A stretch of 9,579 bases of DNA from Defluviitaleaceae bacterium. Lineage in GTDB: Bacteria > Bacillota > Clostridia > Lachnospirales > UBA5962. The stretch spans positions 1 to 9,579 of the forward strand of contig WQZK01000048.1 in NCBI GenBank assembly GCA_009780765.1, read 5' to 3'. Below, piece by piece: positions 7,161-9,579 of this stretch (within the stretch, counting starts at the first letter, position 1; each line of letters begins with the position of its first letter). The notes beneath the pieces were generated by a model. That model saw only the letters and a list, made by a program, of their open reading frames with translations. It had not been told where the DNA came from and did not search any database. The translations under genes and the position numbers were made by a program.

Positions 7161-7661
7161 TTATTCTGCTTTTTTATATTTTTCAAGGATACCATCAACA
7201 TCATCGGCAGTAATTTTGCCGTAAACATCTTCATCAACCGTGATTAAAGGGGCTAGGCCACAAGCACCAATACAGCGACAACCGTCAACAGAGAAAAGCC
7301 CGTCTTCTGTAAGGTCTTCGTTTCCGTCAAGCCCTAAATTTTTCTTAATGCGGTTAAAAATATCGCCAGCACCTTTAACATAACAAGCAGTTCCCAAACA
7401 AACTGCAATTTTGTGCTTGCCTTTTGGCGTTAAAGAAAACTGTGCGTAAAACGTAACAACGCCGTAAACCTCTGAAAGCGGCATATTTAAGCCTCTTGCA
7501 ACCACACGCTGAACTTCTAACGGAAGATAGCCATAAATATTTTGTGCCCCTTGCAAAACAGGCATCAAAGCACCGCTATCACCCACATGCTCTTTGATAA
7601 GAACATTTAATTGTTCCTCTTGTTCTTTTGTTCCCTTAAATGGAAAAACTTTTTTCGACAC
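7161..7661 (-). CDS. hydC: NuoE-like [2Fe-2S] subunit HydC of the [FeFe]-hydrogenase complex
   Basis: This 166-residue thioredoxin-fold protein has the cysteine pattern of the 24-kDa complex I subunit: C88 and C93 in VCLGTACY, and C130 and C134 in CIGACGLAP, which bind one [2Fe-2S] cluster. A helical N-terminal part (LMPVLQGAQNIYGYLP) and GVVTFYAQF are also typical. With HydB it forms the NAD(H) module of the trimeric hydrogenase. An extra cysteine (C128) precedes the third ligand. It is the first gene of the operon. The start is GTG, supported by AAGGAGG (complement of 7669-7675) 7 nt upstream; no ATG is better placed. A promoter and a probable Rex operator lie upstream. Confidence 0.95.
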   Translation of the reverse strand: MSKKVFPFKGTKEQEEQLNVLIKEHVGDSGALMPVLQGAQNIYGYLPLEVQRVVARGLNMPLSEVYGVVTFYAQFSLTPKGKHKIAVCLGTACYVKGAGDIFNRIKKNLGLDGNEDLTEDGLFSVDGCRCIGACGLAPLITVDEDVYGKITADDVDGILEKYKKAE

Positions 7662-7682
7662 AAGAAAACCTCCTTGACAATA

Positions 7683-7700
7683 TAGTTAAAATTTTCACAA
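7683..7700 (-). promoter_or_regulatory. Probable Rex operator in the hydCBA leader
   Basis: On the - strand the site reads TTGTGAAAATTTTAACTA. It matches the Rex consensus TTGTTAA-N4-TTAACAA at 12 of 14 defined positions, and TTGTGAA is itself a common Rex half-site. Rex represses fermentative and hydrogenase genes in Bacillota when NADH is low and is released when NADH rises. The site lies just downstream of the predicted transcription start, so it could act as a roadblock. Confidence 0.65.
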
Positions 7701-7722
7701 TAAATAAAACACTTAGGAAATA

Positions 7723-7751
7723 ATTCTAACATATCCTAGGAAATAAATCAA
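7723..7751 (-). promoter_or_regulatory. Probable sigma-A promoter of hydCBA
   Basis: On the - strand TTGATT (complement of 7746-7751) and TAGAAT (complement of 7723-7728) are 17 nt apart, with an extended -10 TG one base upstream of TAGAAT. Transcription should start near 7716, giving a leader of about 55 nt that contains the Rex-like site. Confidence 0.6.
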
Positions 7752-7803
7752 TAGCAATTATTTAGTAAATCAAAAAAGGACAACGTTTTTACTCTTATAT
7801 GAA

Positions 7804-7832
7804 TTGAAGCACAATTTTAAAATAGGTATAAT
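7804..7832 (+). promoter_or_regulatory. Probable sigma-A promoter of the GNAT gene
   Basis: TTGAAG (7804-7809) and a perfect TATAAT (7827-7832) are 17 nt apart. The leader to the ATG at 7912 is about 70 nt and contains a weak ACCC/GGGT hairpin near 7850-7864. Confidence 0.6.
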
Positions 7833-7911
7833 TCATTTTATAATCAAACTACCCCTTGACGGGTCTTAAAAATACATGATAAACTTAACTAGACACGAAA
7901 GGATGATAAAT

Positions 7912-8418
7912 ATGATAACACTCAGACCGATTACAAGAAAAAATGAAGATGATATTATGCTAATGAAAGCTGACCCAAAGCTGGTAGCCCCTAATATGGT
8001 AAGCATGGCTCAAGCTTTTGCATACACTATGGACAATGGAAAACCACCTATTGTACATGCTATTTATCATGAAGAAACCCCTGTTGGTTTTGTGATGGTA
8101 GATTATATAAATGAAGCCGACTCTATCGAAGATGCAGACGAAATCAACAATAACGGAGAACCATATTATTATCTTTGGCGACTGATGATAGATGAAAAAT
8201 ATCAAAACAAAGGCTATGGCAGAGCTGCGATGGCTTTAGTTATAGACGAAGTAAAAACATTACCTCTAGGCGAAGCTAAAGCTTTTTATACTTCTGTTGT
8301 GATGGAAGATGTAAACCCCGTGGGTGCTAATTTTTATCTAAGTCTTGGCTTTAAGAAGACAGGTGAAGTTTTAGATCCAGGAGGAGAAAATGAACAGGTT
8401 ATGAGAATGGCTTTATAG
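7912..8418 (+). CDS. GNAT-family N-acetyltransferase, BltD-like (polyamine or small amine acetylation suggested)
   Basis: The 168-residue protein has the full GNAT fold: an N-terminal ITLRPIT strand, YLWRLMIDEKYQNKGYGRA (88-106) containing the acetyl-CoA pyrophosphate-binding Q/R-x-x-G-x-G/A motif (Q98-N-K-G-Y-G103), and the C-terminal NFYLSLGFKKTGEV. The strand wording before the CoA loop and the ending GE.EQVMRMAL resemble Bacillus BltD-type spermine/spermidine acetyltransferases, but the substrate cannot be read from the sequence. ATG 7912 is preferred because GAAAGGA ends about 8 nt upstream; in-frame ATGs at 7876 and 7903 are possible but worse placed. The gene is divergent from hydC, has its own promoter, and seems unrelated to the hydrogenase. 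Confidence 0.82.
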   Translation: MITLRPITRKNEDDIMLMKADPKLVAPNMVSMAQAFAYTMDNGKPPIVHAIYHEETPVGFVMVDYINEADSIEDADEINNNGEPYYYLWRLMIDEKYQNKGYGRAAMALVIDEVKTLPLGEAKAFYTSVVMEDVNPVGANFYLSLGFKKTGEVLDPGGENEQVMRMAL

Positions 8419-8642
8419 CTAGCAATAGTGCATAAACCCATCATGGACCAGCTTTTGAGGTGCACTTTACGAAGTGGATTTTTCGCAACCTTAAGTTTTG
8501 TGTGAGAATACACACAAAACCCCGAAGCGAAAAGTGCACAAAAAATATGTGAATGAAGTTATGCCTAGGGCATTGTGTCAAGGCCTTTTTAATCACAGAT
8601 ACGCTAAACAATTATAGAAAATTGTTCGCGACATAAGTGTGT

Positions 8643-8670
8643 TTGAGCTATAGCATATATGCGATATAAC
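8643..8670 (+). promoter_or_regulatory. Possible promoter of the serine hydrolase gene
   Basis: TTGAGC (8643-8648) and TATAAC (8665-8670) are 16 nt apart. If used, the transcript would start after the hairpin-rich stretch and have a leader of about 55 nt. The match is moderate, and transcription from further upstream is equally possible. Confidence 0.35.
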
Positions 8671-8713
8671 TAATCGAGAATAAAGCGGTTGTGCATAATA
8701 GAAAACTTAAATT

Positions 8714-8728
8714 TAGGATAGGATAGGA
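8714..8728 (+). repeat. Three tandem TAGGA repeats at the ribosome site of the serine hydrolase gene
   Basis: TAGGA occurs three times in a row. The AGGA of the second copy ends 9 nt before ATG 8733 and that of the third copy 4 nt before it, so these repeats themselves supply the Shine-Dalgarno sequence. Confidence 0.75.
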
Positions 8729-8732
8729 TTGT

Positions 8733-9579
8733 ATGAGAGAAAAAATCGAAAAACAGATGAACGAGTATATGGAAAAATATCTTAGCCTATATCCATTTAG
8801 CGGCTCTATCGCCGCTATTTACAAGGGCGAGATTGTTTTTAACAAGGCATATGGTCTTGCGAGCATTGAGCTTGATGTCCCTAACACCCCCCAAACCAAG
8901 CATAAAATCTGGTCGGTGACAAAGCAATTCACCGCTGCCGCTATTCTTATGTTGGAGGAGCGTGGGCTTTTGAAAGTTGAAGATAATTTGAAAAAATACT
9001 TTCCGGATTGTGTGGCATTAGATGAATGCATCACAATCCACCATTTATTGACAAACACTTCAGGACTTTTTAACTATGCCAATCTGGAAAATTCGCATGA
9101 GATTTTTTACAGAATACCACTTAAAACAGAAGATTTGCTAAAACAATTCACGCAAACACCTTTGGATTTTGAGCCAGGAACGCAGTATAACTATAGCAAC
9201 ACAGGGTATTGGTTTTTGGGCAAGCTGATTGAGCGAATTTCGGGTATTAGGTATACACAGTATATGCTCGACAATATTTTTTCACCCCTGAAAATGCACA
9301 ACACTGGCGTGGATACGGATTTGGCGATTGTCAAGGGCTTGGCCACGGGATATTATCTTAATCTTAATGATTTTATTCGTTGCGGTTATGTTAATATGGA
9401 TTTAATGTCATCAAGCGGCGGCATATACTCAACCGCCGAGGATTTGCTGAAATGGCACATGGCCTTGATGGGCGATAAAATATTGAGCCGAAAATCCATC
9501 AGTAGAATGAATACGAACTATATGAACAACTATGGGTATGGCGTTGAAGTGTATAATGTTGACGGCAAAAGCATTATAG
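8733..9579 (+). CDS. Serine beta-lactamase-like hydrolase (class C / esterase family), 3' end outside window
   Basis: The frame stays open from ATG 8733 to the window end (282 codons). The product fits the PF00144 family, which includes class C beta-lactamases, D-amino-acid peptidases and esterases. The catalytic SxxK motif is S61-V-T-K64 in IWSVTKQFTAAAILMLEERG, followed by ITIHHLLTNTSGL (100-112). The second motif is Y154-S-N156 in FEPGTQYNYSNTGYWFLG. The third motif (HxG or KTG) lies beyond the window. No signal peptide or lipobox is visible at the N-terminus, so a cytosolic enzyme is likely; this argues against a classical exported beta-lactamase and for an esterase or peptidase role. The gene is richer in G+C than holA or the GNAT gene and may have been acquired. 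The ribosome site is formed by tandem TAGGA repeats. Confidence 0.88.
   Translation, partial: MREKIEKQMNEYMEKYLSLYPFSGSIAAIYKGEIVFNKAYGLASIELDVPNTPQTKHKIWSVTKQFTAAAILMLEERGLLKVEDNLKKYFPDCVALDECITIHHLLTNTSGLFNYANLENSHEIFYRIPLKTEDLLKQFTQTPLDFEPGTQYNYSNTGYWFLGKLIERISGIRYTQYMLDNIFSPLKMHNTGVDTDLAIVKGLATGYYLNLNDFIRCGYVNMDLMSSSGGIYSTAEDLLKWHMALMGDKILSRKSISRMNTNYMNNYGYGVEVYNVDGKSII

Larger units (their letters stand above)
8419..8732 (+). other. Gene-free region with several inverted repeats before the serine hydrolase gene
   Basis: No convincing gene is present in these 314 nt. GTTTTGTGTG/CACACAAAAC (8495-8520) is a perfect 10-bp hairpin with a 6-nt loop. GTGCACTTT (8460-8468) pairs with AAAGTGCAC (8531-8539), and TCGC (8483-8486) with GCGA (8527-8530). 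ATGCC/GGCAT (8561-8573) and AACAATT/AATTGTT (8607-8626, flanked by CGC and GCG) form two more hairpins. A 20-codon frame at 8443-8505 ends inside the large hairpin but has no ribosome site. A long structured leader or a decayed mobile element are both possible; I recognise no known riboswitch. Confidence 0.55.

Noticed and set aside
5133..8524. Shared hairpin pattern GTTTTG...CAAAACCC in both structured intergenic regions (5133 and 8495)
   Set aside because: Similarity is limited to a short stem; loops and flanks differ, so a repeat family is not supported.
8561..8590. Possible terminator after the GNAT gene (GCCT...AGGC then TTTTT)
   Set aside because: The closing stem is only 4 bp with an 14-nt interior lacking good pairing; too weak to call.
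8428..8698. GTGCATAA at 8428-8435 and 8691-8698 as a target-site duplication of an inserted element
   Set aside because: Only 8 bp, the flanks differ, and no terminal inverted repeats adjoin the two copies.
8819..9058. 79-codon frame antisense to the serine hydrolase
   Set aside because: Shadow of the SVTK-containing coding region; no supporting signal.

Overview
The window looks like chromosome from an anaerobic, spore-forming member of the Bacillota, most likely class Clostridia. The reasons are an AT-rich sequence with strong AAGGAGG-type ribosome sites, sigma-A-like promoters, a full Spo0A sporulation regulator, and a three-gene HydABC-type [FeFe]-hydrogenase operon. I see no rRNA, tRNA, CRISPR array, transposase or phage gene.

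Positions 1-2360 (+ strand) hold a compact housekeeping cluster. It contains the 3' end of a ComEC-type competence protein (metallo-beta-lactamase domain), an RsmC-like SAM methyltransferase, holA (DNA polymerase III delta subunit, probable TTG start), and a 38-residue single-pass membrane microprotein, closed by a clear intrinsic terminator. Positions 2401-3321 hold a free-standing spo0A with its own promoter. It ends at a bidirectional terminator shared with the convergent hydrogenase operon.

Positions 3328-7751 (- strand) hold the hydrogenase operon, transcribed hydC-hydB-hydA. HydC (NuoE-like) and HydB (NuoF-like, FMN, Fe-S) form the NAD(H) module and HydA carries the H-cluster. Together they probably couple NADH and ferredoxin oxidation to H2 formation (electron confurcation), or the reverse. 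The operon promoter is recognisable, and just downstream of it lies an 18-bp near-palindrome matching the operator of Rex, the NADH/NAD+-sensing repressor. hydC and hydB are 15 nt apart, but hydB and hydA are separated by 197 nt. Most of that gap is a set of short hairpins laid nearly end to end and enclosed by a long-range stem. This is the best candidate in the window for something undescribed: a structured RNA or a MITE-like insertion.

Positions 7804-9579 (+ strand) look like accessory DNA. A BltD-like GNAT acetyltransferase has its own promoter and is divergent from hydC. Then comes a 314-nt gene-free stretch rich in inverted repeats that allow alternative folds. Last is a serine beta-lactamase/esterase-family hydrolase with higher G+C than the core genes, cut by the window end.

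Most of the window is well-known biology. I see no complete new system in it. The two structured intergenic regions, the microprotein and the redox control of the hydrogenase are the points worth following up.
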